A stretch of DNA of 64,000 nucleotides from Sophora flavescens. Taxonomy: Eukaryota; Streptophyta; Magnoliopsida; Fabales; Fabaceae. The translations under genes and the position numbers were made by a program. Of this stretch, positions 1-13,237 are shown piece after piece; position 1 is the first letter of the stretch, and each line of letters begins with the position of its first letter. A model generated the notes under the pieces. It worked only from the letters and a program-made list of their open reading frames with translations. It was not told the origin of the DNA and did not search any database. The stretch is from the NCBI GenBank assembly GCA_030762895.1, contig JAUPTC010000017.1:1116001-1180000 (forward strand), in the 5' to 3' direction.

Positions 1-3000
1 GTTAGGCCCATTTAAGTGAAGGAACATCATGGACTGCGCACTGATCCGCGCCAGAGAACTCTGGACCCAATTTAGCCTTGATTTTGGCCTAATTGGACAA
101 TTCTTGTGAAACCAGAAATTGTAGGTCTCTTCCTTATCTTTCTAGGGACAACAAGATCACAAAAATCCGATATCTGTAGCTCTAGTTATGCTCTGCGCAA
201 GGCAGCAAGGTCAAGATGAGTGAAAAATCCGAAAATTAACAATGTTTAGCAATTAAGTCCAATAAAGTAAAAGCAAAAAGAATGATTGTAAAAGTTGTCA
301 AATTTCCGTCTCTCTCTGGCTTGTGCGGCTGTAAACTGCTATTTATGCTTATTAATCCTGACCTCACCCTAGACCAAATTAAGAGCCTCTGAATAAGCTT
401 TCCAACAAGGTATCATATGCCTTAATTGGGCTTAAGATGAGTAAGTTAGGCCCATTTAAGTGAAGGAACATCATGGACTGCGCACTGATCCGCGCCAGAG
501 AACTATGGACCCAATTTAGCCTTGATTTTGGCCTAATTGGACAATTCTTGTGAAACCTGAAATTGTAGGTCTCTTCCTTATCTTTCTAGGGACAACAAGA
601 TCACCAAAATCCGATATCTGTAGCTCTAGTTAAGCTCTGCGCAAGGCAACAAGGTCAGGATGAGTGAAAAATCCGAAAATTTACAATGTTTAGCAATTAA
701 GCCCAATTAAGCCAAATAATGTAAAAGCAAAAACAATGATTTTAAAAGTTGTCTAATTTCCGTCTCTCTCTGGCTTGTGCGGCTGTAAACTGCTATTTAT
801 GCTTATTAATCCTAACCTAACCCAAGACCAAATTAAGGGCCTCTGAATAAGCTTAACAACATGGTATCATATGCCTTAATTGGGTTTAAGATGACTAAGT
901 TAGGTCCATTTAAGTGAAGGAACATCATGGACTGCGTACTGATCCGCGCCAGAGAACTCAGGACAAAATTTAGCCTTGATTTTGGCCTAATTTGACAATT
1001 CTTGTGAAACCTGAAATTGTAGGTCTCTTCCTTATCTTTCTAGGGACAACAAGATCACCAAAATCCGATATCTGTAGCTCAAGTTATGCTCTGCACAAGG
1101 CAATAAGGTCAGGATGAGTGAAAAATCCGAAAATTAACAATGTTTAGCAATTAAGTCCAATAATTTAAAAGAAAAAATAATGATTGTAAAATTTGTCTAA
1201 TTTCTGTCTCTCTCTGGCTTGTGCGGCTGTAAACTGCTATTCATGCTTATTAATCCTGAGCTAACCCTAGACCCAATTAAGGGCCTCTGAATAAGCTTTC
1301 CAACAAGGTATCATATGCCTTAATTGGGCTTAAGTTGAGTATGTTAGGCCCATTTAAGTGAAGGAACATCATGGACTGCGCACTGATCGATCCGCGCCAG
1401 AGAACTCGGGACCCAACTTAGCCTTGATTTTGGCCTAATTTGACAATTCTTGTGATACCGAAAATTGTAGGTCTCTTCCTTATCTTTCTAGGGACAGCAA
1501 GGTCACAAAAATCCGATATCTGTAGCTCTAGTTATGCTCTGCGCAAGGCAGCAAGGTCAAGATGAGTGAAAAATCCGAAAATTAACAATGTTTAGCAATT
1601 AAGTCCAATAAAGTAAAAGCAAAAAGAATGATTGTAAAAGTTGTCAAATTTCCGTCTCTCTCTGGCTTGTGCGGCTGTAAACTGCTATTTATGCTTATTA
1701 ATCCTGACCTCACCCTAGACCAAATTAAGAGCCTCTGAATAAGCTTTCCAACAAGGTATCATATGCCTTAATTGGGCTTAAGATGAGTAAGTTAGGCCCA
1801 TTTAAGTGAAGGAACATCATGGACTGCGCACTGATCCGCGCCAGAGAACTCTGGACCCAATTTAGCCTTGATTTTGGCCTAATTGGACAATTCTTGTGAA
1901 ACCTGAAATTGTAGGTCTCTTCCTTATCTTTCTAGGGACAACAAGATCACAAAAATCCGATATCTGTAGCTCTAGTTATGCTCTGCGCAAGGCAGCAAGG
2001 TCAAGATGAGTGAAAAATCCGAAAATTAACAATGTTTAGCAATTAAGTCCAATAAAGTAAAAGCAAAAAGAATGATTGTAAAAGTTGTCAAATTTCCGTC
2101 TCTCTCTGGCTTGTGCGGCTGTAAACTGCTATTTATGCTTATTAATCCTGACCTCACCCTAGACCAAATTAAGAGCCTCTGAATAAGCTTTCCAACAAGG
2201 TATCATATGCCTTAATTGGGCTTAAGATGAGTAAGTTAGGCCCATTTAAGTGAAGGAACATCATGGACTGCGCACTGATCCGCGCCAGAGAACTCTGGAC
2301 CCAATTTAGCCTTGATTTTGGCCTAATTGGACAATTCTTGTGAAACCTGAAATTGTAGGTCTCTTCCTTATCTTTCTAGGGACAACAAGATCACCAAAAT
2401 CCGATATCTGTAGCTCTAGTTAAGCTCTGCGCAAGGCAGCAAGGTCAGGATGAGTGAAAAATCCGAAAATTTACAATGTTTAGCAATTAAGCCCAATTAA
2501 GCCAAATAATGTAAAAGCAAAAACAATGATTTTAAAAGTTGTCTAATTTCCGTCTCTCTCTGGCTTGTGCGGCTGTAAACTGCTATTTATGCTTATTAAT
2601 CCTAACCTAACCCAAGACCAAATTAAGGGCCTCTGAATAAGCTTAACAACATGGTATCATATGCCTTAATTGGGTTAAAGATGACTAAGTTAGGTCCATT
2701 TAAGTGAAGGAACATCATGGACTGCGTACTGATCCGCGCCAGAGAACTCAGGACAAAATTTAGCCTTGATTTTGGCCTAATTTGACAATTCTTGTGAAAC
2801 CTGAAATTGTAGGTCTCTTCCTTATCTTTCTAGGGACAACAAGATCACCAAAATCCGATATCCGAGTTCTAGTTATGCTCTGCACATGGCAACAAGGTCT
2901 GGATTAGTGAAAAATCCGAAAATTAACAATGTTTAGCAATTAAGTCAAATAATGTAAAAGCAAAAATAATGATTGTAAAAGTTGTCTAATTTCCGTCTCT

Positions 3001-3585
3001 CTCTGACTTGTACGGCTGTAACCTGCTATTTATGCTTATTAATCCTGACCTAACCCTAGACCAAATTAAGGGCCTCTGAATAAGCTTTCCAACAAGGTAT
3101 CATATGCCTTAACTGGGCTTAAGATGAGCAAGTTAGGCCCATTTAAGTGAAGGAACATCATGGACTGCGCACTGATCCTCGTCAAAGAACTCGGGACCCA
3201 ATTTAGCCTTGATTTTGGCCTAATTTGACAAATCTTGTGAAACCTGAAATTGTAGGTCTCTTCGTTATCTTTCTAGGGACCACAAGATCACCAAAATCCG
3301 ATATTTGTAGCTCTAGTTTGGCTGTGCGCAAGGCAACAAGGTCAGGATGAGTGAAAAATCCGAAAATTAACAATGTTTAGCGATTAAGCCCAATTAAGCC
3401 AAATAATGTAAACGCAAAAACAAAGATTTTAAAAGTTGTCTAATTTCCGTCTCTCTCTGGCTTGTGCGGCTGTAAACTGCTATTTATGCTTATTAATCCT
3501 GACCTAACCCTAGACCAAATTAAGGGCCTCTAAATAAGCTTTACAACAAGGTATCATTTGCCTTAATTGGGCTTAAGATGACTAA
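1..3585. repeat. Four-monomer higher-order repeat, two copies, second recombined
   Basis: Monomers at 1, 445, 899 and 1343 (1790 bp) are followed by monomers at 1791, 2235 and 2689 that match them in order almost base for base. The monomer starting at 2689 begins like the one at 899 but switches partway (near 2862) to a different variant: the usual ATCTGTAGCTC is replaced by ATCCGAGTTCTAG. The second copy is therefore recombined rather than a plain duplicate. The near identity of the first pairs points to recent duplication. Confidence 0.8.
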
Positions 3586-5810
3586 GTTAGGCCCATTTAA
3601 GTGAAGGAACATCATGGACTGCGTACTGATCCGCGCCAGAGAACCCAGGACCCAATTTAGCCTTGATTTTGGCCTAATTTGACAATTCTTGTGAAACCTG
3701 AAATTGTAGGTCTCTTCCTTATCTTTCTAGGGACAGCAAGATCACCAAAATCCGATATCTGTAGCTCAAGTTATGCTCTGCACAAGGTAACAAGGTCAGG
3801 ATGAGTGAAAAATCCGAAAATTAATAATGTTTAGCAATTAAGTCCAATAATGTAAAAGCAAAAATAATGATTGTAAAAGTTGTCTAATTTTCGTCTCTCT
3901 CTGGCTTGTACCGCTGTAACCTGCTATTTATGCTTATTAATCCTGACCTAACCCTAGACCAAATTAAGGGCCTCTGAATAATCTTTCCAACAAGGTATCA
4001 TATGCCTTAATTGTGCATAAGATGAGTAAGTTAGGCCCATTTAAGTGAAGGAAAATCATGGACTGCGCACTGATCCGTGGCAGAGAACTCGGAAACCCAA
4101 TTTAGCCATGATTTTTGCCTAATTTGACAATTGTTGTGAAACCAGAAATTGTAGGTCTCTTCCTTATCTTTCTAGGGACAGCAAGGACACAAAAATCCGA
4201 TATCTGCAACTCTAGTTATGCTCTGCGCAAGTCAACATGGTCAGGATGAGTAAAAAATCCGAAAATTAACAATGTTTAGAAATTAAGTCCAATAATGTAA
4301 AAGAAAAAACAATGATTGTAAAAGTTGTGTTATTTCTGTCTCTCTCTGGCTTGTTCGGCTGTAAACTGTTATTTATGCTTATTAATCATGACCTAACCTT
4401 AGACCAAATTAAGGGCCTCTGAATAAGCTTTCCAACAAGATATCATATACCTTAATTGGGCTTAAGATGAGAAAGTTAGGAACATTTAAGTGAAGGAACA
4501 TCATGGACTGCGTACTGATCCGCGCCAGAGAACTCAGGACCCAATTTAGCCTTGATTTTGTCCTAATTTGACAATTCTTGTGAATCCTGAATTTGTTGGT
4601 CCATTCCTTATCTTTCTAGGGACAGCAATGTCACAAAAATCCGATATCTGCAGCTCTAGTTATGCTCTACGCAAGTCAACAAGGTCGGGATGAGTGAAAA
4701 ATCCGAAAATTAACATTGTTTAGAAATCAAGTCCAATAATGTAAAAGAAAAAACAATGGTTGTAAAAGTTGTGTTATTTCAGTCTCTCTCTGGCTTGTGC
4801 GGCTGTAAACTGCTATTTATGCTTATTAATCTTGACCAAACCCTCGACCAAACTAAGGGCCTCTGAATAAGCTTTCCAACAAGGTATCATATTCCTTAAT
4901 TGGGCTTAAGATGAGTAAGTTAAGCCCATTTTAGTGAAGGAACATCATGGACTTCGCACTAATCCGTGCCAAAGAACTCAGAAACCTAATTTAGCCTTGA
5001 TTTTGGCCTAATTTGACAATTGTTGTGAAACCAGAAATTGTAGGTCTCCTCCTTATCTTTCTAGGGACAACAAGATCACCAAAAATCCGATATTTGTAGC
5101 TCTTGTTATGCTCTGCGAAATCCAACATGGTCGGGATGCGTGAAAAATCCGAAAATTAACAATGTTTTGCAATTAAGCCCAATAATGTAAAAGCAAAAAC
5201 AATGACTGTAAAAGTTGTCTAATTTCCGTCTCTCTCTGGCTTGTACGGCTGTAAAATGCTATTTATGCTTATTAATCCTGACCTACCTCTAGACCAAATT
5301 AAGGGCCTTTGAATAAGCTTTCCAACAAGGTATCATATGCCTTAATTGGGCTTAAGATGAGTAAGTTAGGCCCATTTAAGTGAAGGAACATCATAGATCG
5401 TATATCTTGATCCGTGCCGGAGAATTCAAGACCCAATTTAGCCTTGATTTTGGCATAATTTGACAATTCTTGTGAAACCTGAAATTGTAGGTCTCTTCCT
5501 TATCTTTCTAGGGACAGCAAGATCACCAAAATCCGATATCTGTAGCTCTAGTTATGCTCTGCACAAGGCAACAAGGTCAAAATGAGTGAAAAATCCGAAA
5601 ATTAACAATGTTTAGCAATTAAGTCCAATAATGTAAAAGCAAAAACATTGATTGTAAAAGTTGTCTAATATACGCCTATCTCTGGCTTGTGCGGCTGTAA
5701 ACTGCTATTTATGCTTATTAATCCTGACCTAACCCTAGACCAAATTAAGGGCCTCTGAATAAGCTTTCCAACAAGGTATCATATGCCTTAAATGGGGTTA
5801 AGATGAGTAA
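2689..5810. repeat. Long-range duplicate, copy in block 1 (partner 50314-53437)
   Basis: Seven consecutive monomers (starts 2689, 3132, 3586, 4030, 4475, 4919, 5365) match, in the same order and with the same private variants, the monomers starting at 50314, 50757, 51211, 51655, 52100, 52548 and 52994. The spans are 3122 and 3124 bp. Shared markers include the ATCCGAGTTCTAG variant, the TTTGGCTGTGCGC variant and the TAATATACGCC variant. Both retroelements and the gap lie between the copies. Confidence 0.85.
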
Positions 5811-6158
5811 GTTAGGCCCATTTAAGTGAAGGAACTTCATGGGTCACGCGATCCGATCCGCGCCAGAGAACTTGGGAACCCAATTTATCCTTGATTTTGG
5901 CCTAATTTGAGAATTCTTGTGAAACCTGAAATTGTAGGTCTCTTCCTTATATTTCTAGGGAGAGTAAGATCACCAAAATCCGATATTTGTAGCTCTAGTT
6001 ATGCTCTTTGAAACCTGAATTTGACAATTTAGGCTTGTGCGGCTGTAATCTACTATTTATTCTTATTAATCCTGACCTAACCGTAGACCAAATTAAGGGC
6101 CTCTAAATAACATTTCCAACAAGGTATCATATGCCTTAATTGGGCTTAAGATGAGTAA
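5811..6158. repeat. Short rearranged monomer (348 bp)
   Basis: This monomer is about 95 bp shorter than its neighbours. After the GTTATGCTCT segment, about 120 bp of normal monomer is missing and is replaced by a filler of roughly 22 bp (starting TTGAAACCTGAATTTGACAA) before the sequence resumes at GGCTTGTGCGGCTG. The filler resembles pieces found elsewhere in the same monomer. The same junction recurs three times in block 3. Confidence 0.85.
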
Positions 6159-6602
6159 GTTAGGCCCATTTAGGTGAAGGAACATCATGGACTGCGCACT
6201 GATCCGAGCCATAGAACTCGGGACCCAATTTAGCCTTGATTTTGGCCTAATTTGACAATTCTTGTAACACCTGAAATTGTAGGTCTCTTCCTTATCTTTC
6301 TAGGGACAGCAAGATCACAAAAATCCGATATCTATAGCTCTAGTTATGCTCCATGCAAGGCATCAAGGTCAGGATGAGTGAAAAATCCAAAAATTAACAA
6401 TGCTTAGCAATTTTGTCCAATAATGTAAAAGCAAAAACAATGATTGTAAAAGTTGTCTAATTTTCGTCTCTCTCTGGCTTGTGCGGCTGAAAACTGCTAT
6501 TTATGCTTATTAATCCTGACCTAACCCTAGACCAAATTAAGGGCCTCTGAATAAGCTTTCCAACAAGGTATCATATGCCTTAAATGGGGTTAAGATGAGT
6601 AA

Positions 6603-8389
6603 GTTAGGCCCATTTAAGTGAAGGAACTTCATGGACTGCGCACTGATCCGCGCTAGAGAACTTGGGAACCCAATTTAGCCTTGATTTTGGCCTAATTTGA
6701 CAATTCCTGTGAAACTTGAAATTGTAGGTCTCTTCCTTATATTTCTAGGGACCGCAAGATCACCAAAATCCGATATTTGTAGCTCTAGTTATGCTCTGCG
6801 AAAGCCAACAAGGCCTGGATGAGTGAAAAATCCGAAAATTAACAATGTTTAGCAATAAAGCCCAATTAAGCCCAATAATGTAAAAGTAAAAACAATGAGT
6901 GTAAAAGTTGCCTATTTTCTGTCTCTCCCTGACTTGTGCGGCTGTAAACTGCTATTTATGGTTATTAATCCTGACCTAACCCTAGACCAAATTAAGGGCC
7001 TCTGAATAAGCTTTACAACAAGGTATCATTTGCCTTAATTGGGCTTAAGATGAGTAAATTAGGCCCATTTAAGTGAAGGAACATCATGGACTGCATACTG
7101 ATCCACATCAGAGAACTCAGGACCCAATTTAGCCTTGATTTTGGCCTAATTTGACGATTCTTGTGAAATCTGAAATTGTAGGCCTCTTCCTTATCTTTCT
7201 AGGGACAGCAAGATAACCAAAATCCGATATTTGTAACTCTAGTTATGCTCTGCACAAGGCAACAAGGTCAGGATGAGCGAAAAATCCGAAAATTAACAAT
7301 GTTCAGCAATTAAGCCCAATAATGTAAAAGCAAAAACAATGATTGTATAAGTTGTTTAATTTTCTTCTCTCTCTGAATTGTGCGGCAGTAAACTGCTTTT
7401 TATGCTTATTAATCCTGACCTAACCCTAGAACAAATTAAGGGCCTCTGAATAAGCTTTCCAACAAGGTATCATATGCCTTAATTGGGCTTAAGATGAGTA
7501 AGTTAGGCCCATTTAAGTGAAGGAACATCATGTACCGCGTACTGATCCGCGCCAGAGAACTCAGGACCCAATTAAGACTTGATTTTAGCCTAATTTGACA
7601 ATTCTTGTGACATGTGAAATTGTGAGTCTCTTCCTTATCTTTCTAGGGACATCAAGATCACCAAAATCCGATATCTGTAGCTCAAGTAATGCTCTTGACA
7701 AGGCAACAAGGTCAGGATGAGTGAAAAATCCGAAAATTAACAATGTTTAGCAATTAAGTCCAATAATGTAAAAGCAAAAACAATGATTGTAAAAGTTGTC
7801 TAATTTCTATCTCTCTCCGGCTTGTGCTGCTGTAATCTACTATTTATTCTTATTAATCCTGACCTAACCGAAGACCAAATTAAGGGCCTCTAAATAACCT
7901 TTCCAACAAGGTATCATAAGCTTTAATTGGGCTTAAGATGAGTAAGTTTGACCCATTTAAGTGAAGGAACATCATGGACTGCGCACTGATCCGCGCCAGA
8001 GAACACGGGACCCAATTTAGCCTTGATTTTGGCCTAATTTGACAATTCTTGTAATACCTGAAATTGTAGGTCTCTTCCTTATATTTCTAGGGACAGCAAG
8101 ATCACCAAAATCCGATATCTGTAGCTCCAGTTAAGCTCTGCGCAAGGGAAAAAGGTCAGGATGACTGAAAAATCCGAAAATTAACAATGTTTAGCAATTA
8201 AGCCCAATAATGTAAAAGCAAAAACAATGATTGTAAAAGTTGTCTAATTTTCGTCTCTCTCTGGCTTGTGCGGCTGTAAACTGCTATTTATGCTTATTAA
8301 TCCTGACCGTACCCTAGACAAAATTAAGAGCCTCTGTATAAGCTTTCCAACAAGGTATCATATGCCTTAATTGGGCTTAAGATGAGTAA
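6603..8389. repeat. Long-range duplicate, block 1 copy (partner 58933-60719)
   Basis: Monomers at 6603 (455 bp), 7058, 7502 and 7946 (444 bp each) match the order and lengths of 58933, 59388, 59832 and 60276. Shared private variants include CATACTGATCCACATCAG (7094; 59414) and CATGTACCGCGTACTGATCC (7530; 59860). The last monomer of this copy is chimeric: its second half matches the monomer at 60720 rather than the one at 60276. Confidence 0.8.
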
Positions 8390-9277
8390 GTTAGTCTCAT
8401 TTAAGTGAAGGAACATCATGGACTGCGTACTTATCCATTGCAGAGAACTCGGGACCCAATTTATTCTTTATTTTGGGCTAATTTGACAATTCTTGTGAAG
8501 CCTGAAATTGTAGGTCTCTTCCTTATCTTTCTAGGGACAGCAAGTTCAGTAAAATCTGATATATGTAGCTCTAGTTATGCTCTGCGCAAGGCAACAAGGT
8601 CAGGATGAGTGAAAAATCCAAAAATTAACAATGTTTAGCAATTAAGCCCAATAATGTAAAAGCAAAAACAATGATTGTAAAAGTTGTCTAATTTTCGTCT
8701 CTCTCTGGCTTGTCCGGCTGTAAACTACTATTTATGCTTATTGATCCTGATGTAACCCTAGACCAAATTAAGGGCCTTTGAATAAGCTTTCCAACAAGGT
8801 ATCATATGCCTTAATTGGGCTTAAGATGAGTAGGTTAGGCCCATTTAAGTGAAGGAACATCATGGACTGCGCACTGATCCGCGCCAGAGAACTCGGGAAT
8901 CGATTTAGCCTTGATTTTGGCCTAATTTCACAATTCTTATGAAACCTGAAATTGTAGGTCTCTTCCTTATCTTTCTAGGGACAGCAAGATCACCAAAATC
9001 CGATATCTGTAGCTCTAGTTATGCTCTGCGCAAGGTAACAAGGTCAGGATGAGTGAAAAATCCAAAAATTAACAATGTTTAGCAATTAAGTCCAATAATG
9101 TAAAAGCAAAAACAATGATTGTAAAAGTTGTCTAATTTCTGTCTCACTCTGGCTTGCGCGGCTGTATACTGCTATTTATGCTTATTAATCCTGACCTAAT
9201 CCAAGAACAAATTAAGGGCCTTTGAATAAGCTTTCCAACAAGGTATCATATGTCTTGATTGGCCTTAAGATGAGTAA

Positions 9278-10100
9278 GTTAGGCGCCATTAAGTGAATGA
9301 ACATCATGGACTGTGCACTGATCCGCGCCAGAGAACTCGGGACCCAATTTAGCCTTTATTTTGGCCTAATTTGACAATTCTTCTGAAACCTGAAATTGTA
9401 GGTCTCTTCCTTATCTTATTAGGGACAGGAAGATCACCAAAATCCGATATCTTTAGCTCTAGTTATGCTCTACGCGAGGCAACAAGGTCAGGATGAGTGA
9501 AAAATACGAAAATTAACAATGTTTAGCAATTAAGTCAATTAATATAAAAGCAAAAACAATGATTGTAAAAGTTGTCTAATTTCCGTCTCTCTCTGGCTTG
9601 TGCGACTGTAAAATGCTATTTATGCTTATTAATCCTGACCTAACCCTAGACCAAATTAAGGGCCTCTGAACAAGCTTTCCAACATGGTATCATATGCCAG
9701 AGAACTCGGGACCAAATTTAGCCTTGATTATGGCCTAATTTAACAATTCTTTTGAAACCTGAAATTGTAGGTCTCTTCCTTATCTTTCTAGGGACTGCAA
9801 GATCACCAAAATTTGATATCTGTAGCTCTAGTTATGATATGCACAAGACAACAAGGTCAGGATGAGTGAAAACTCCGAAAATTAACAATGTTTAGCAATT
9901 AAGCCCAATTAAGCCCAATAATGTAAAAGCAAAAACAATGATTGTAAAAGTTGTCTAATTTTCGACTCTCTCTGGCTTGTGCGGCTGTAAACTTCTATTT
10001 ATGCTTATTAATCCTGACCTAACCCGAGACCAAATTAAGGGCCTCTTAATCTGCTTTCCAATAAGGTATCATATGCCTTAATTGGGCTGAAGATGAGTAT
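9278..10100. repeat. Monomer pair fused by a deletion of about 65-75 bp
   Basis: At about 9695-9700 the end segment CATATGCC runs directly into AGAGAACTCGGGAC of the next monomer. The terminal part of one monomer and the first part of the next are missing. The two joined edges share GCC, which suggests a microhomology deletion. Two monomers therefore span 823 bp instead of about 890. Confidence 0.85.
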
Positions 10101-13100
10101 GTTAGGCCCATTTAAGTGATGGAACATCATGGACTGCGCATTGATCCGCGCCAGAGAACTGGGGACCAAATTTACCCTTGATTATGACCTAATTTGACAA
10201 TTCTTGTGAAATCTGAAATTGTAGGTCTCTTTCTTATCTTTCTAGGGACAGCAAGATCACCAAAATCCGTTATCTGTTGCTCTAGTTATGCTCTGTGCAA
10301 GGCAATAAAGTCAGGAGGAGTGAAAAATCCAAAAATTAACAATGTTTAGCAATTAAGCCCAATTAAGCCCAATAATGTAAAAGCAAAAACAAGGATTGTA
10401 AATGTTGTCTAATTTCCGTCTCTCTCTGGCTTGTGCGGCTGTAAATTGCTATTTATGCTTATTAATCCAGACCTAACCCTAGACCAAATTAAGGGCCTCC
10501 TAATAAGCTTTCCAACAAGGTATCATATGCCATAATTGGGCTTAAGATGAGTAAGTTAGGCGCATTTAAGTGAAGGAACATCATGGACTGTGTACTTATC
10601 CTCGCCAGAGAACTCGGGACCTAATTTAGCCTTGATTGTGGCCAAATTTGACAATTCTTGTGAAAACCGAAATTGTAGGTCTCTTCCATATCTTTCTAGG
10701 AACAGCAAGATCACCAAAATCCGATATCTGAAGCTGTATTTATGCTCTGTGCAAGGCAACAAGGTCAGGATGAGTGAAAAATCCGAAAATTAACAATGTT
10801 TAGCAATTAAGCCCAATAATGTAAAAGCAAAAACAATGATTGTAAAAGTTGTCTAATTTTCGTCTCTCTCTGGCTTGTGCGGCTGTAAACTGCTATTTAT
10901 GATTATTAATCCTGACCTAACCTTAGACCAAATTAAGGGCCTCTGAATAAGCCTTCCAACAAGGTATCATATGGCTTAACTGGGCTTAATATGAGTAAGA
11001 TAGGCGTATTTAAGTGAAGGAACATCATGGATTGTGCACTGATCCGTTCCAGAGAACTCGGGACCAAATTTAGCCTTGATTATGGCCTAATTTGACATTT
11101 TTTGTGAAACCTGAAAATTGTAGGTCTCTTCCTTATCTTTCTAGGGACAACAAGATCACCAAAATCCGATATCTGTAGCTCTAGTTATGCTCTGCGCAAG
11201 GCAACAAGGTCAAGATGAGTGAAAAATCCGAAAATTAACAATGTTTAGCAATCTAGCCCAATTAAGCCCAATAATGTAAAAGCAAAATCAATGATTGTAA
11301 AAGTTGTCTTATTTCCGTCTCTCTCTGGCTTGTGCGGCTGTAAACTGCTATTTATGCATTTTAATCCTGACCTAACCCTAGACCAAATTAAGGGCCTCTG
11401 AACTAGCTTTCCAACAAGGTATCACATGCCTTAATTGGGCATAAGATGAGTAAGTTAGGCCCATTTAAGTGAAGGAAGATCATGGACTGCGCACTGATCC
11501 GTACCAGAAAACTCGGTACCCAATTTAGCCTTGATTTTGACCTAATTTGACAATTCTTTTGAAACTTGAAATTGTAGGTCTCTTCCTTATCTTTCTAGGG
11601 ACAACAAGATTACAAAAATCCGATATCTGTAGCTCTAGTTATGCTCTGCGCAAGGCAACCAGGACAGGATGAGTGAAAAATCCAAAAATTAACAATGTTT
11701 AGCAATTAAGCCCAATTAAGCCCAATAATGTAAAAGCAAAAACTATGATTGTAAAAGTTGTTTAATTTTCGTCTCTCTCTGGCTTGTGCGACTATAAACT
11801 GCTATTTATGCTTATTATCCTGACCTAAACCTAGATCAAATTAAGGGCCTCTGAATAAGCTTTCCAACAAGGTATCATATGCCTTAATTGGGCTTAAGAT
11901 GAGTAAGTTAGGCCCATTTAAGTGAAGGAACATCATGGACTGCACACTGATCCTCGTCAGAGAACCTAGGACCCAAGTTTGCCTTGATTTTGGCCTAATT
12001 TGACAATTCTTGTGAAACCTGAAATTGTAGGTCTCTTCCTTATCTTTCTAGGGACAGTAAGATCACCTAAATCCGATACATGTAGCTCTAGTTATGCTCT
12101 GCGCAAGGCAACAAGATCAGGATGAGTGATTAATCCAAAAATAAACAATGTGTAGCAATTAAGCCCAATAATGTAAAAGCAAAAACTATGATTGTAAAAG
12201 TTGTTTAATTTCCGTCTCTCTCTGGCTTGTGCGCCTGTAAACTGCTATTTATGCTAACTATCCTGACCTAACCCTAGATCAAATTAAGGTCCTCTAAATA
12301 AGCTTTCCAACAAGGTATCATATGTCTTAATTGGGCTTAAGATGAGTAAGTTAGGCCCATTTAAGTGAAGGAACATCATGGACTGCACACTGATCCTCAC
12401 CAAAGAACTCGGGACCCAAGTTTGCCTTGATTTTGGCTTAATTTGACAATTCATGTGAAACCTGAAATTGTAGGTCTCTTCCTTATCTTTCTAGGGACAG
12501 CAGGATCACCAAAATCCAATATCTGTAGCTCAAGTTATGGTCTGCGCCAGGCGACAAGTTCAGGATGCATGAAAAAACCGAAAATTAATAATGTTTCGCA
12601 ATTAAGTCCAATAATGTAAAAGTAAAAACAATGATTGTAAAAGTTGAGTAATTTTCGTCTCTCTCTGGCCTTTACGGCTGTAAACTACTATCTATGCATA
12701 TTAATCCTGACCTAACCCTATACCAAATTAAGGGCCTCTGAATAAGCTTTCCAACAAGGTATCATATGCCTTTATTGGGCTTAAAATGAGTAAGTAAGGC
12801 GCATTTAAGTGAAAGAATATCATGGACTGTGCACTGATCCGCTACAGAGAACTCGGGACCCCATCTAGCCTTGATTTAGGCCTAATTTGACAATTCTTGT
12901 GAAACCGGAAATTGTATATCTCCTCCTTATCTTTCTAGGGACAGAAAAATCACCAAAATCCGATATCTTTAGCTCTAGTTATGCTCTGTGCAAGTCAACA
13001 AGGTCAGGATGAGTGAAAAATCTGAAAATTAACAACGTTTAGCAATTAAGTCAAACAATGTAAAAGCAAAAACAATGATTTTAAAAGTTGCCTAATTTCC

Positions 13101-13237
13101 GTCGCTCTCTGACTTGTGGGTCTGTAAACAACTATTTATGCTTATTAATCCTGACCTAACCATAGATGAAATTATGGGCCTCTGAATCAGCTTTCGAACA
13201 AGGTATCATATGCCTTAATTGGGCTTAAGATGAGTAA

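Noticed and set aside
8405..8608. 67-codon ORF in the satellite, seen again at 47202-47405, 61179-61382 and in related form at 10590 and 34127
   Set aside because: It recurs only because the monomer recurs. Most monomers break the frame, and there is no codon bias, start context or known domain. Treated as chance.
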